This document shows, piece after piece, positions 1 through 6,148 of a DNA stretch of 20,775 bases. Within the stretch, counting starts at the first letter, position 1. Every line of letters begins with the position of its first letter. The position numbers and the translations under genes were made by a program. Source of the DNA: CAYMLQ01 sp964390795 (GTDB taxonomy: Bacteria; Verrucomicrobiota; Kiritimatiellia; RFP12; UBA1067); assembly GCA_964390795.1 (NCBI GenBank), contig CAYMLQ010000060.1:1-20775 (forward strand), in the 5' to 3' direction. The notes under the pieces were generated by a model, which was given only the letters and a program-made list of their open reading frames with translations, made no database searches and had not been told where the DNA came from.

Positions 1-2032
1 AGGGCTTGCGGCGCACGGCCTCGGTGAGCTGGCCGCCCTCTTCGTAGCCGATGTAGCCGGGGGGCGCACCGACCAGGCGCGAGACGTTGTGTTTCTCCAT
101 GTACTCGGACATGTCGAGGCGCACCATCGCGCTCTCGGCGTCGAACAGCTCGGCGGCGAGGGTTTTGGCAAGTTCCGTTTTGCCCACGCCTGTGGGGCCC
201 AGAAAGAGGAAAGCACCCACCGGACGCTGGCGGTTTTTGATGCCCGCTCTCGAACGCAGCACAGCGTCCGATACGGCTTCGACCGCCTCGTCCTGACCGA
301 CCACACGGCGGTGCAATTCGTCCGGCAGGTGCAGGAGCTTCTCGCGTTCGCCTTCGAGCAGCCGGGTGACCGGGATGCCGGCCCAGCGCGAGACCGCCTC
401 GGCGATCTCCTCGGAGGTTACCTCTTCGCGCAGCATGACGGTTCCGTCCTTGGACTGGAGCCGGGTCTGCGCTTCCTTCAGCTTCTTCTCTAAATCGGGA
501 ATTGTGCCGTACTTGAGTTCTGCGGCCCTGTTGTTGTCATAGGCGCGTTCGGCCTGTTCGTACGCGGTGCGGGCGGCCTCAAGCTGCTCACGCAGGATGC
601 GCGTATCGTCGAGGATTTTTTTCTCCGACTGCCAGCGGGCGGTCATGGCGTCTGCCTGCGCTTTGTGATCGGCGAGCTCCTTGCGGAGTTCGGCGAGGCG
701 GAGCTTGGAGGCGTTGTCCTTCTCCTTCTTCAGCGCGGTCTCTTCGATCTGCAGGCGCGTGACGCGCCGCGTGATCTGGTCCAGCTCGGCGGGCATGGAG
801 TCCATCTCGGTGCGGATCGAGGCGCAGGCCTCGTCGAGCAGGTCGATGGCCTTGTCCGGCAGGAACCGCTCCTGGATGTAGCGGTCGGAGAGCACGGCGG
901 CGGAGACCAGCGCGGCGTCCTGGATGCGGACGTTGTGGTGGCGCTCGAACCGCTCCTTCAGTCCGCGCAGGATGGAGATGGTGTCTTCGACCGAGGGCGG
1001 ATCCACCTGCACGGGTTGGAAGCGGCGCTCCAGTGCGGCGTCCTTTTCCATGTTCTTGCGGTATTCGTCGAGCGTGGTCGCGCCGATGCAGTGTAGTTCG
1101 CCGCGCGCGAGCATGGGCTTGAGCATGTTGCCCGCGTCGGAGGAGCCTTCGGTCTTGCCCGCGCCCACGATGGTGTGGATCTCGTCGATGAAGAGCAGGA
1201 TGCGTCCCTCGGCAGCCTTGATCTCGTTGAGCACGGCCTTCAGGCGCTCCTCGAACTCGCCGCGGTATTTGGCGCCCGCCATCAGGGCGGTCATGTCGAG
1301 CGAGAAGATGGTGCGGTCTTTGAGACCCTCGGGCACGTCGCCGCGCACGATACGCTGCGCCAGCCCCTCGACGATGGCGGTCTTGCCGACGCCGGGTTCG
1401 CCGATGAGCACCGGGTTGTTCTTGGTCTTGCGCGAGAGGATGCGGACCACGTGGCGGATTTCCTCGTCGCGGCCGATCACGGGGTCGAGCTTGCCATCCT
1501 TGGCGAGTTCGACGAGGTCGCTGCCGTACTTCTTGAGCGCCTCGTACTGGCCTTCGGGGTTGTCGGTGGTGACACGCTGGTTGCCGCGTACCTCCTTCAG
1601 GAGCTCCAGCAGCTTCTTGGTGTCCACGCCGGCCTCGGCGAGCAGTCGGCCGCACGCGGCGCGGCGGCCCGAGTCGGTCATGGCCAGCAGCAGGTGTTCG
1701 ACGGAGAGGTACTCGTCCTTGAGCCGTTTGGCATAATCCCCGGCCCGGACGAGCAGCTCGTTGAGCGGCTGGGTGACGTAGATCTTGCCCTCTTCGATAT
1801 CGCCGGAGACTTTCGGTTTGCGGTCCAGCTCTTCCTCGACGCGGGCGCGAAGCTGGGGCACAGCTACGCCCAGCCGCTGCAGCAGCGACACAGCCAAACC
1901 ATCCTGCACATCCAACAAGGCTGCGAGCAGGTGTTCGGTGTCGAGCTGCTGATGGGAATAGCGTGCTGCGGTTTCGCGGGCCTTCTGCAACACCTCCTGC
2001 GCCTTCTGAGTCCATTTGCTTAAGTCACTCAT
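1..2032 (-). CDS. clpB: ClpB disaggregase (AAA+ chaperone), C-terminus beyond window
   Basis: Hsp100 ATP-driven disaggregase that, with DnaK/DnaJ/GrpE, pulls aggregated proteins apart in the cytoplasm. I translated the minus strand from ATG at 2032 (MSDLSKWTQKAQEV); 677 codons are visible and the frame runs off the left edge. The Clp N-domain covers about residues 1-145. NBD1 has Walker A GEPGVGKT at 211-218 and Walker B LLFIDE at 279-284. A charged coiled-coil middle domain at about 410-525 separates ClpB from ClpA. NBD2 has Walker A GPTGVGKT at 612-619. The visible part ends around EEGGQLTEAVRRKP, so NBD2 Walker B, sensor 2 and roughly 180 residues are missing only because of the window edge. 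The long open frame at 588-2015 on the same strand is a shadow. I saw no CIRCE element and no convincing heat-shock promoter upstream. Confidence 0.97.
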   Translation of the reverse strand, partial: MSDLSKWTQKAQEVLQKARETAARYSHQQLDTEHLLAALLDVQDGLAVSLLQRLGVAVPQLRARVEEELDRKPKVSGDIEEGKIYVTQPLNELLVRAGDYAKRLKDEYLSVEHLLLAMTDSGRRAACGRLLAEAGVDTKKLLELLKEVRGNQRVTTDNPEGQYEALKKYGSDLVELAKDGKLDPVIGRDEEIRHVVRILSRKTKNNPVLIGEPGVGKTAIVEGLAQRIVRGDVPEGLKDRTIFSLDMTALMAGAKYRGEFEERLKAVLNEIKAAEGRILLFIDEIHTIVGAGKTEGSSDAGNMLKPMLARGELHCIGATTLDEYRKNMEKDAALERRFQPVQVDPPSVEDTISILRGLKERFERHHNVRIQDAALVSAAVLSDRYIQERFLPDKAIDLLDEACASIRTEMDSMPAELDQITRRVTRLQIEETALKKEKDNASKLRLAELRKELADHKAQADAMTARWQSEKKILDDTRILREQLEAARTAYEQAERAYDNNRAAELKYGTIPDLEKKLKEAQTRLQSKDGTVMLREEVTSEEIAEAVSRWAGIPVTRLLEGEREKLLHLPDELHRRVVGQDEAVEAVSDAVLRSRAGIKNRQRPVGAFLFLGPTGVGKTELAKTLAAELFDAESAMVRLDMSEYMEKHNVSRLVGAPPGYIGYEEGGQLTEAVRRKP

Positions 2033-2451
2033 GAGACAGTTCCTTCCCGTGGGCCGAGCATCTATCCTGTCATCGTGCCGACGTCAGCCGGCGGTTTGAC
2101 AAGCCTCGAATGCACTTACACAGAATCCTATTAGCACAGGTTATGCCAGTCGATTATCATGCGTCGTAACTGACTCTCCATGAAAGGAGTAGACCATATT
2201 ACAGAGTGACACATAGTGTGTCGTAATTACACGTATATCAAGGAGTGGGTCAAAATAGCTCACTGATTTGTGAGGGTATCTTCAGGGGGCGGGCCAAATC
2301 CGATGATGGCCTTTTCGGAGCTGACGAAAAAGGCGGTCTCATGTAAGGTCTGGACGCAATGCGTCAATCCTGAAATTGAGTCAGCCCGTCATATCATTTT
2401 TTGCTCTTGCTTTGAACCCACAGCGGGTATCATGCGTTCTATCAACTGCAC
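2033..2451. other. Divergent intergenic region clpB / phosphodiesterase
   Basis: This 419-base spacer between divergent genes is visibly richer in A+T than its flanks. It must hold the clpB promoter (minus) and the phosphodiesterase promoter (plus). I see no convincing gene: the open frame at 2270-2455 has no ribosome binding site and no recognisable product. The clear structures are a 6-3-6 perfect inverted repeat (2208-2222) directly followed by an 8-base palindrome (2223-2230), listed separately. A TATCAT box at 2428-2433 lies 19 bases before the phosphodiesterase ATG, but its possible -35 (TTGCTT) is only 15 bases upstream, so it is a weak candidate. Confidence 0.5.
2208..2230. promoter_or_regulatory. 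Paired palindromes, possible operator
   Basis: GACACA-TAG-TGTGTC is a perfect 6-base inverted repeat with a 3-base centre (2208-2222). It is immediately followed by the perfect palindrome GTAATTAC (2223-2230). The pair sits in the middle of the divergent clpB/phosphodiesterase spacer, a usual place for a dimeric regulator. No matching regulator gene is in the window and I cannot name a regulator family. Confidence 0.25.
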
Positions 2452-3732
2452 ATGAAGAAATTGCTCATTATACAAGTCGCTGGATTGGGGCACGATTTCG
2501 CGTCGAGTCATGGCGTGCGCGAGATCGGCGGCTACCCGCTGCGCTCCCTGCAGCCGGTCTTTCCGGCGCTCACCAGCACGGCGCAGGCCACGCTGCGCAC
2601 CGGCCTGCAACCGTCGCAGCACGGGATGGTCGCGAACGGCTTCTTTGACACGGTTCTGCAAAAGCCGTTATTCTGGGAGCAGTCGGCCGCGCTGGTCAGC
2701 GGGCCGCGCGTGTGGCAGGCCTTCCGCGAGCGCGGCGGGACCGTCGGTCTGGCGTTCCTCCAGCAGAGCCTCGGCGAGAGCGTCGATCAGCTCGTCTCGC
2801 CCGCGCCGATCCACATGCATGGCGGCGGCATGATCGCGGGCTGTTACAGCCGGCCGGCGGACCTGTACGAGCGGCTGAGGTCGCTCACCCGGCGCTCGTT
2901 CCGCCTGCGCCACTACTGGGGGCCGCTTGCCTCCGTGAAAAGTTCGGACTGGATCGCCGACGCGGTCGCGGGGCTGCTGGCAACACCGGAGGCACCGGAC
3001 CTCTGTCTGGCCTATCTGCCGGGACTGGACTACGATCTCCAGCGCTTTGGCCCGGAGCATCCGAGCGGCCGGAAGGCCCTCACTGCGGTCCGCCGCGAGC
3101 TGGAGCGGCTCTTCGCAGCGGCCCGCGCCAACGGCTACGAGGCGGTCGCGTTCGGCGATTACGCGATCACGCCGGTCACGTGCGAGGCTGTCTATCCGAA
3201 TCGCGCGTTGCGCGAGGCCGGCCTCTTCGCCGTGCGCGCCGTGAAAGGCATGACGTATCCCGATTTCTATCAGAGCGCCGCGTTCGCCGTGGCCGACCAC
3301 CAGGTCGCGCCGGTCACCTGCTTTGACCCTGCCGCGCTGCCGCGCGTGGCCGACACGCTGCGCGCGCTCGACGGCGTGGCGCAGGTGCTGGACCGCGAAC
3401 AGCAGGCCGCGCTCGGTGTCGGCCACCCGCGCGCTGGCGATCTCCTGCTGGTCGCGCAGCCGGGCGCCTGGTTCGCCTATCCGTGGTGGACGGAGCCTGG
3501 CGAGGCGCCCGACTATGCGGCGCATGTGGACATCCACAACAAGCCCGGGTACGATCCCTGCGAACTGTTTTTCGGGCGCACGCCGTTCAGCGTCAGCGTG
3601 GACACATCCCGCATCAAAGGCACGCACGGACGGGTCGGCGCGGGCTGCGAGGCGGCGCTGGCGTCTACGTTCCCGCTCAAGGCCGAGTCGCTGCTCGAAC
3701 TCGCCCAAGAGCTGCGTGCCTGGCTGTCGTGA
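2452..3732 (+). CDS. Alkaline phosphatase superfamily phosphodiesterase, EboF-like
   Basis: A 426-residue protein of the type I phosphodiesterase/nucleotide pyrophosphatase branch of the alkaline phosphatase superfamily. Visible blocks: an N-terminal beta strand MKKLLIIQVAGLG; FPALTSTAQATLRTG (38-51), which holds the nucleophile Thr region; QHGMVANGFF (56-65); SSDWIADA (164-171); LPGLDYDLQRFGPEHP (189-204); AVADHQVAPV (279-288); HVDIHNKPGYDP (358-369); and KGTHG (389-393). These blocks match what I know of the phosphodiesterase encoded in ebo clusters (EboF). Metal-site positions differ from textbook enzymes: the first strand carries Ala-Gly-Leu-Gly where Asp-Gly is usual, and GDYAITP replaces the SDHGM motif. 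No signal peptide is seen, so it is probably cytoplasmic. Its substrate is unknown. The ribosome binding site is weak; the start was chosen because the first strand begins right there. The nearby EboD-like gene supports the ebo assignment. Confidence 0.8.
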   Translation: MKKLLIIQVAGLGHDFASSHGVREIGGYPLRSLQPVFPALTSTAQATLRTGLQPSQHGMVANGFFDTVLQKPLFWEQSAALVSGPRVWQAFRERGGTVGLAFLQQSLGESVDQLVSPAPIHMHGGGMIAGCYSRPADLYERLRSLTRRSFRLRHYWGPLASVKSSDWIADAVAGLLATPEAPDLCLAYLPGLDYDLQRFGPEHPSGRKALTAVRRELERLFAAARANGYEAVAFGDYAITPVTCEAVYPNRALREAGLFAVRAVKGMTYPDFYQSAAFAVADHQVAPVTCFDPAALPRVADTLRALDGVAQVLDREQQAALGVGHPRAGDLLLVAQPGAWFAYPWWTEPGEAPDYAAHVDIHNKPGYDPCELFFGRTPFSVSVDTSRIKGTHGRVGAGCEAALASTFPLKAESLLELAQELRAWLS

Positions 3733-3756
3733 CGTGCCCTTGGGGACAGGTGCTCT

Positions 3757-3853
3757 GGGCCGGCTGAAAACATACCTTGGCAGAACCGGCCTGCGGCGTC
3801 CGTATGTTGTCCCGGCTTCAGCCGGCCCCGGTCCGGGGCTGCGTCACCGCAGC
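3757..3853. repeat. Three consecutive hairpins downstream of phosphodiesterase
   Basis: First hairpin: GGGCCGGCTGAA (3757-3768) plus AACATAC (3769-3775) pairs with GTATGTT (3802-3808) and TTCAGCCGGCCC (3817-3828), leaving an 8-base bulge on the right arm. Second: GCCCCGG-T-CCGGGGC (3825-3839). Third: GCTGCG-TCAC-CGCAGC (3838-3853). They begin 24 bases after the phosphodiesterase stop codon. There is no T tract, so they are unlikely to be an ordinary intrinsic terminator, though they could protect the 3' end of the mRNA. Confidence 0.7.
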
Positions 3854-3897
3854 GGGCTTCCATGTGAGGCTACGGATTTCGCGGAAGGGCCTCCTTC

Positions 3898-4024
3898 GAG
3901 GCGTTTGCAGACTCTCCCTTCGGCTCGCGGGGACGCTCGCCCTCCAGAGCGTAGCGGAATCCGCGGGCGTGGAGGGCGAGCGTCCCCGTGAGCCGCCGCT
4001 CTCAAGGGGTTCCGCAAGCGCCTC
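3898..4024. repeat. 127-base imperfect palindrome (MITE/REP-like element)
   Basis: The core arms are 26 bases with a single mismatch: 3921-3946 pairs with 3970-3995 (arm starts CGGCTCGCGGGGACG). Outer arms GAGGCGTTTGCAGA (3898-3911) and TCCGCAAGCGCCTC (4011-4024) pair at 12 of 14 positions. The centre holds a further perfect palindrome GCGGA-A-TCCGC (3954-3964). The whole region would fold into one long cruciform. No transposase is encoded. The form is that of a non-autonomous miniature element or a REP-type repeat; copy number cannot be judged from this window. Confidence 0.75.
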
Positions 4025-4041
4025 TCTGTCCGACCCGGTTT

Positions 4042-4121
4042 TCACGCCAAGACCCGGAGGTAAGAACCCAAAGGAGGAAACAACTCTGTCTTATCTTGGG
4101 GTTCTCCGGGTCTTGGCGTGA
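4042..4121. repeat. 18-base perfect inverted repeat pair
   Basis: TCACGCCAAGACCCGGAG (4042-4059) is matched exactly by its reverse complement at 4104-4121. The inner flanks keep partial symmetry, since both arms continue into AACCC(C)AA. The unit lies just downstream of the gutted FGE-family gene on the minus strand. Short CACGCCAAGAC-type sequences are familiar to me as dispersed intergenic repeats in several bacterial genomes; that it is dispersed here is inference. Confidence 0.7.
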
Positions 4122-4169
4122 GACAATACACTCTTTTTGACAAAGTCTCCCGGCGGCTTCGCTTTTGGC

Positions 4170-4536
4170 TCACTGTTGATCTTGGGGTAGGGCAACCCGG
4201 AAGCCAAGGTCGTTGTGGCGGACTGACGAGGGGAGGATGATGCGGTACGCTGAGCGACATCGGTCGGTGAAGTTGAGACAACTACCGCCGCGAAACACAC
4301 GGGACCCCGAGGATGCGCCCTTCGGATCTGACACGCTTCCCGGATAAGTCCCGTAAGCGTCCAGACACCATTCCCAAACGTTACCGTGCATATCGTACAG
4401 CCCCCACGCGTTCGGTAGTACGTCACGGGATAGCGCGCGGCCAACGGCCCGCCCGAAAGGTCGACCGCCACGTAGTCCCGACCGCCGCCAGCAGCAGTGC
4501 CGCCGGCAGCCATCGCCAATTCCGTATCCGCGTCAT
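4170..4536 (-). pseudogene. Gutted FGE/SUMF1-family secreted protein
   Basis: Remnant of a formylglycine-generating-enzyme-type (SUMF1/FGE-sulfatase, non-heme iron) exported protein. Reading the minus strand from ATG at 4536 (AGGAG ribosome binding site upstream) gives a signal peptide, MTRIRNWRWLPAALLLAAVG. After a frameshift comes DYVAVDLSGGPLAARYPVTYY, an N-terminal block typical of such proteins. At about 4413-4424 the sequence jumps, in a third frame, to PNAWGLYDMHGNVWEWC, RVFRGGSC, RSAYR and LGFRVAL, the C-terminal FGE core, which ends at a TGA at 4170-4172. Intact relatives are about 250-350 residues; here about 100 codons remain in three frames. An internal deletion removed the middle of the domain. 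The 73-codon C-terminal open frame (MHGNVWEW onward) is unlikely to be functional. Confidence 0.8.
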
Positions 4537-4557
4537 GTTCCGCACTCCTGTCTTTCC

Positions 4558-4627
4558 TTGAGAGTTGAGAGTTGAACGTTGAGCGTTGAACGTTATGGCC
4601 CCTCTTAACTCTCAACGTTCAGCGAAC
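4558..4627. repeat. Heptanucleotide tandem repeat with inverted copies
   Basis: Five back-to-back 7-base units run from 4558 to 4592: TTGAGAG, TTGAGAG, TTGAACG, TTGAGCG, TTGAACG. After a 14-base gap, the opposite orientation follows: AACTCTC (4607-4613), AACGTTC (4614-4620) and degenerate AGCGAAC. The tract lies immediately 5' of the FGE-family remnant on the minus strand. The same heptad family recurs at 7554-7656. Confidence 0.8.
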
Positions 4628-4799
4628 ACCCACACCGTCTTGCCGGGTTTCGCGCGAACCCCCACTGTTTGGCATCGCTTATTCTGGGGGGGGAAAGCAT
4701 GTCAAGCGCAGTTTGTGATGTTTCGAAATCAGCAGCTTGCTTCCGTCGAGTATATCCGATAAGATTTGAGTGTTTTATCGAATATGAAAGACAAGTGAC

Positions 4800-4940
4800 A
4801 TGGACAAGGATGCACTCAAACTCTTGCTCGCCGAGTATGAGCGCTACGCCGTGCAGGTGGAGCTGGTGCCGCGCCCGTATGTGTTTGAGGACGCGCTGAA
4901 TTATGTTTTCGTCGGCTTGCGGCGTGCGGGCAAGTCGTAG
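4800..4940 (+). pseudogene. AAA ATPase fragment ending at Walker A
   Basis: A 46-codon reading frame from ATG 4800 to TAG 4940. It begins MDKDALKLLLAEYERY and ends ALNYVFVGLRRAGKS, then stop. The start, spacing and RRAGKS phosphate-binding loop match the N-terminus of the AAA_14/DUF4143-type ATP-binding proteins, which are normally about 400 residues. Here everything after the Walker A serine is gone and the EboD-like ATG follows 4 bases later, so this is most simply a deletion scar. Upstream is an inverted repeat CGATAA (4757-4762) / TTATCG (4775-4780) in AT-rich DNA that may carry the original promoter. The fragment could still be translated as a leader coupled to the next gene. Confidence 0.7.
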
Positions 4941-4944
4941 GTTA

Positions 4945-6099
4945 ATGAAAACCATCCTTCAGAAATTCTCGGTTCCGTTCCGTTATCCGGTCTGCTTCAC
5001 GCACCACGTGTTCGCGGCTGACAATCCCCTCCTGGCCTCTGTCCTCCGAGCTCCGACCTCCGGCGTAGCCCGCGCGCTGGTCGTGGTCGACGCCGGTCTC
5101 GCCGACGCCACGCCGGGGCTGGCCCGACGGATCGAGGGGTATTTCCGCGCACACCGCGACCGCCTCTGCCTCGTCCGCAAGCCGCTGCTCGTGCCGGGCG
5201 GCGAGAACGCCAAGAACGGCTGGGCCAGCGTGCGCGAGATCATGATGATCGCAGGCGCGGAACACCTCGACCGCCACAGCTACATCGTGGCGGTCGGCGG
5301 CGGCAGCGTGCTCGACATGGCCGGTTTCGCCGCCGCCCTCATCCACCGCGGCCTGCGCTTCGTGCGCCTTCCGACCACCGTGCTCGCGCAGAACGACGCG
5401 GGCGTGGGCGTGAAAAACGGCATGAACGACGGCGGCGCGAAGAACTTCGCGGGCACCTTCGCCCCGCCCTACGCGGTGATCGACGATTTCGAGTTTCTGA
5501 AGACGCTGCCGCAGCGCGAGTGGGCGGGCGGACTCGCGGAAGCGTTCAAGGTGGCGATCATCAAGGACAAGCCGTTCTTCGCCTATCTCTGCAAGCACGC
5601 CGCCGCCTTGCGCGCCCGCGACCAGGCCGTGATGGAGAAGGTGGTCCACAAGGCCGCCGCGCTGCATTTGCGTCACATCGCGTCGTCGGGCGACCCTTTC
5701 GAGTTCGGCAGCGCGCGGCCGCTGGACTTCGGCCACTGGGCCGCGCACCGGCTTGAACTCATGTCCAATTTCACGCTGGGCCACGGGCCGGCTGTGGCCA
5801 TCGGCATCGCGCTCGACAGCACCTACGCCATGCTGAAGGGGCTGGTCCCGGCGGGCGAGCGCGATGCGATCCTCCGCGGACTTTCCGACTGCGGCCTGCC
5901 GGTATGGTCGCCGCTGCTGGAGCGCCCGGGCGCGCACGGCGAGCCGGATGTTCTCGAGGGGATCGAGCAGTTCCGCGAACACCTCGGCGGGAAGCTCTGC
6001 ATCACTCTGCCCGCGCCGGTCGGCGCGAAGCGCGAGGTCCACCGCATGAGCCTCGCGGCGGTGAAACAGGCGATTGACCTGATGCGCCGTGCAACCTGA
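4945..6099 (+). CDS. eboD: 3-dehydroquinate synthase-like protein EboD
   Basis: A 384-residue member of the dehydroquinate synthase superfamily (NAD- and Zn-dependent sugar phosphate cyclases). It has GGGSVLDMAG (118-127, dinucleotide site), LPTTVLAQNDAGVGVKNGMN (142-161) and GGLAEAFK (195-202). The likely Zn ligands are Glu199, His264 (in DFGHWAAH) and His280 (in LGHGPAVAIG). The AroB signature VDSSVGGKTG is replaced by NDAGVGVKNG, and the N-terminus QKFSVPFRYPVCFT is characteristic of EboD in ebo metabolite-traffic clusters rather than of housekeeping AroB. The open frame extends to 4903, but ATG 4945 is preferred because the conserved N-terminus starts there and the upstream part overlaps the ATPase fragment. 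Translation may be coupled to that fragment. Product and substrate are unknown; a shikimate role is unlikely but not excluded. Confidence 0.83.
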   Translation: MKTILQKFSVPFRYPVCFTHHVFAADNPLLASVLRAPTSGVARALVVVDAGLADATPGLARRIEGYFRAHRDRLCLVRKPLLVPGGENAKNGWASVREIMMIAGAEHLDRHSYIVAVGGGSVLDMAGFAAALIHRGLRFVRLPTTVLAQNDAGVGVKNGMNDGGAKNFAGTFAPPYAVIDDFEFLKTLPQREWAGGLAEAFKVAIIKDKPFFAYLCKHAAALRARDQAVMEKVVHKAAALHLRHIASSGDPFEFGSARPLDFGHWAAHRLELMSNFTLGHGPAVAIGIALDSTYAMLKGLVPAGERDAILRGLSDCGLPVWSPLLERPGAHGEPDVLEGIEQFREHLGGKLCITLPAPVGAKREVHRMSLAAVKQAIDLMRRAT

Positions 6100-6123
6100 A
6101 TTGAGAAGCCGAATTGAGAAGCG
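6098..6123. repeat. Tandem 13-base direct repeat
   Basis: GAATTGAGAAGCC (6098-6110) is followed directly by GAATTGAGAAGCG (6111-6123), identical at 12 of 13 positions. The first copy overlaps the eboD stop codon. Each copy contains TTGAGA; the second serves as the -35 of the predicted promoter. Confidence 0.8.
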
Positions 6124-6142
6124 CACTCCTTTGTGCTATCTT
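6114..6142 (+). promoter_or_regulatory. Predicted sigma70-type promoter, probably leaderless
   Basis: TTGAGA (6114-6119, 5/6 to consensus), a 17-base spacer, then TATCTT (6137-6142, 4/6). Transcription would begin about 7 bases downstream, at or next to ATG 6149, so the message would have essentially no 5' leader. This agrees with the absence of a Shine-Dalgarno sequence before that ATG. It is prediction only. Confidence 0.4.
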
Positions 6143-6148
6143 ATCACC

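Larger units (their letters stand above)
3733..4169. other. Gene-free stretch packed with inverted repeats
   Basis: No coding region is supported between the phosphodiesterase stop and the FGE-family remnant; all open frames here are shadows or run through repeats. The stretch instead contains consecutive strong hairpins: 3757-3828, 3825-3839, 3838-3853, the long palindrome 3898-4024 and the pair 4042-4121. A short T run at 4133-4137 follows the last hairpin but is too far away to make a good terminator. Confidence 0.7.

Noticed and set aside
588..2015. 475-codon open frame on the minus strand with long Arg/Pro/Gly-rich runs
   Set aside because: It is an alternative frame of clpB. The clpB frame itself gives both Walker A motifs and the middle domain, whereas this frame is low-complexity and matches nothing.
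2033..2160. CIRCE or sigma32 promoter for clpB
   Set aside because: TTAGCAC occurs near 2130 but the matching GAGTGCTAA arm is absent. The CTTGTCAAA near 2100 (minus strand) has no suitable -10.
2270..2455. 61-codon open frame before the phosphodiesterase
   Set aside because: It has no ribosome binding site and no recognisable motif, lies in an AT-richer spacer, and ends by overlapping the phosphodiesterase start.
2668..3708. 346-codon minus-strand frame opposite the phosphodiesterase
   Set aside because: It is antisense to a well-supported coding sequence. Its composition is typical of shadow frames in GC-rich DNA.
3757..4121. CRISPR array
   Set aside because: The repeats here are inverted pairs of different sequence. 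There are no regularly spaced identical direct repeats, and no cas gene is present.
4042..4137. Intrinsic terminator made of the 18-base inverted repeat and the T run at 4133-4137
   Set aside because: The T run starts about 11 bases after the stem and the loop is 44 bases, which is poor terminator geometry.
4945..6099. Housekeeping AroB
   Set aside because: The AroB signature VDSSVGGKTG is replaced by NDAGVGVKNG, and the N-terminus and the neighbouring phosphodiesterase fit EboD better. Still, a profile search should settle it.
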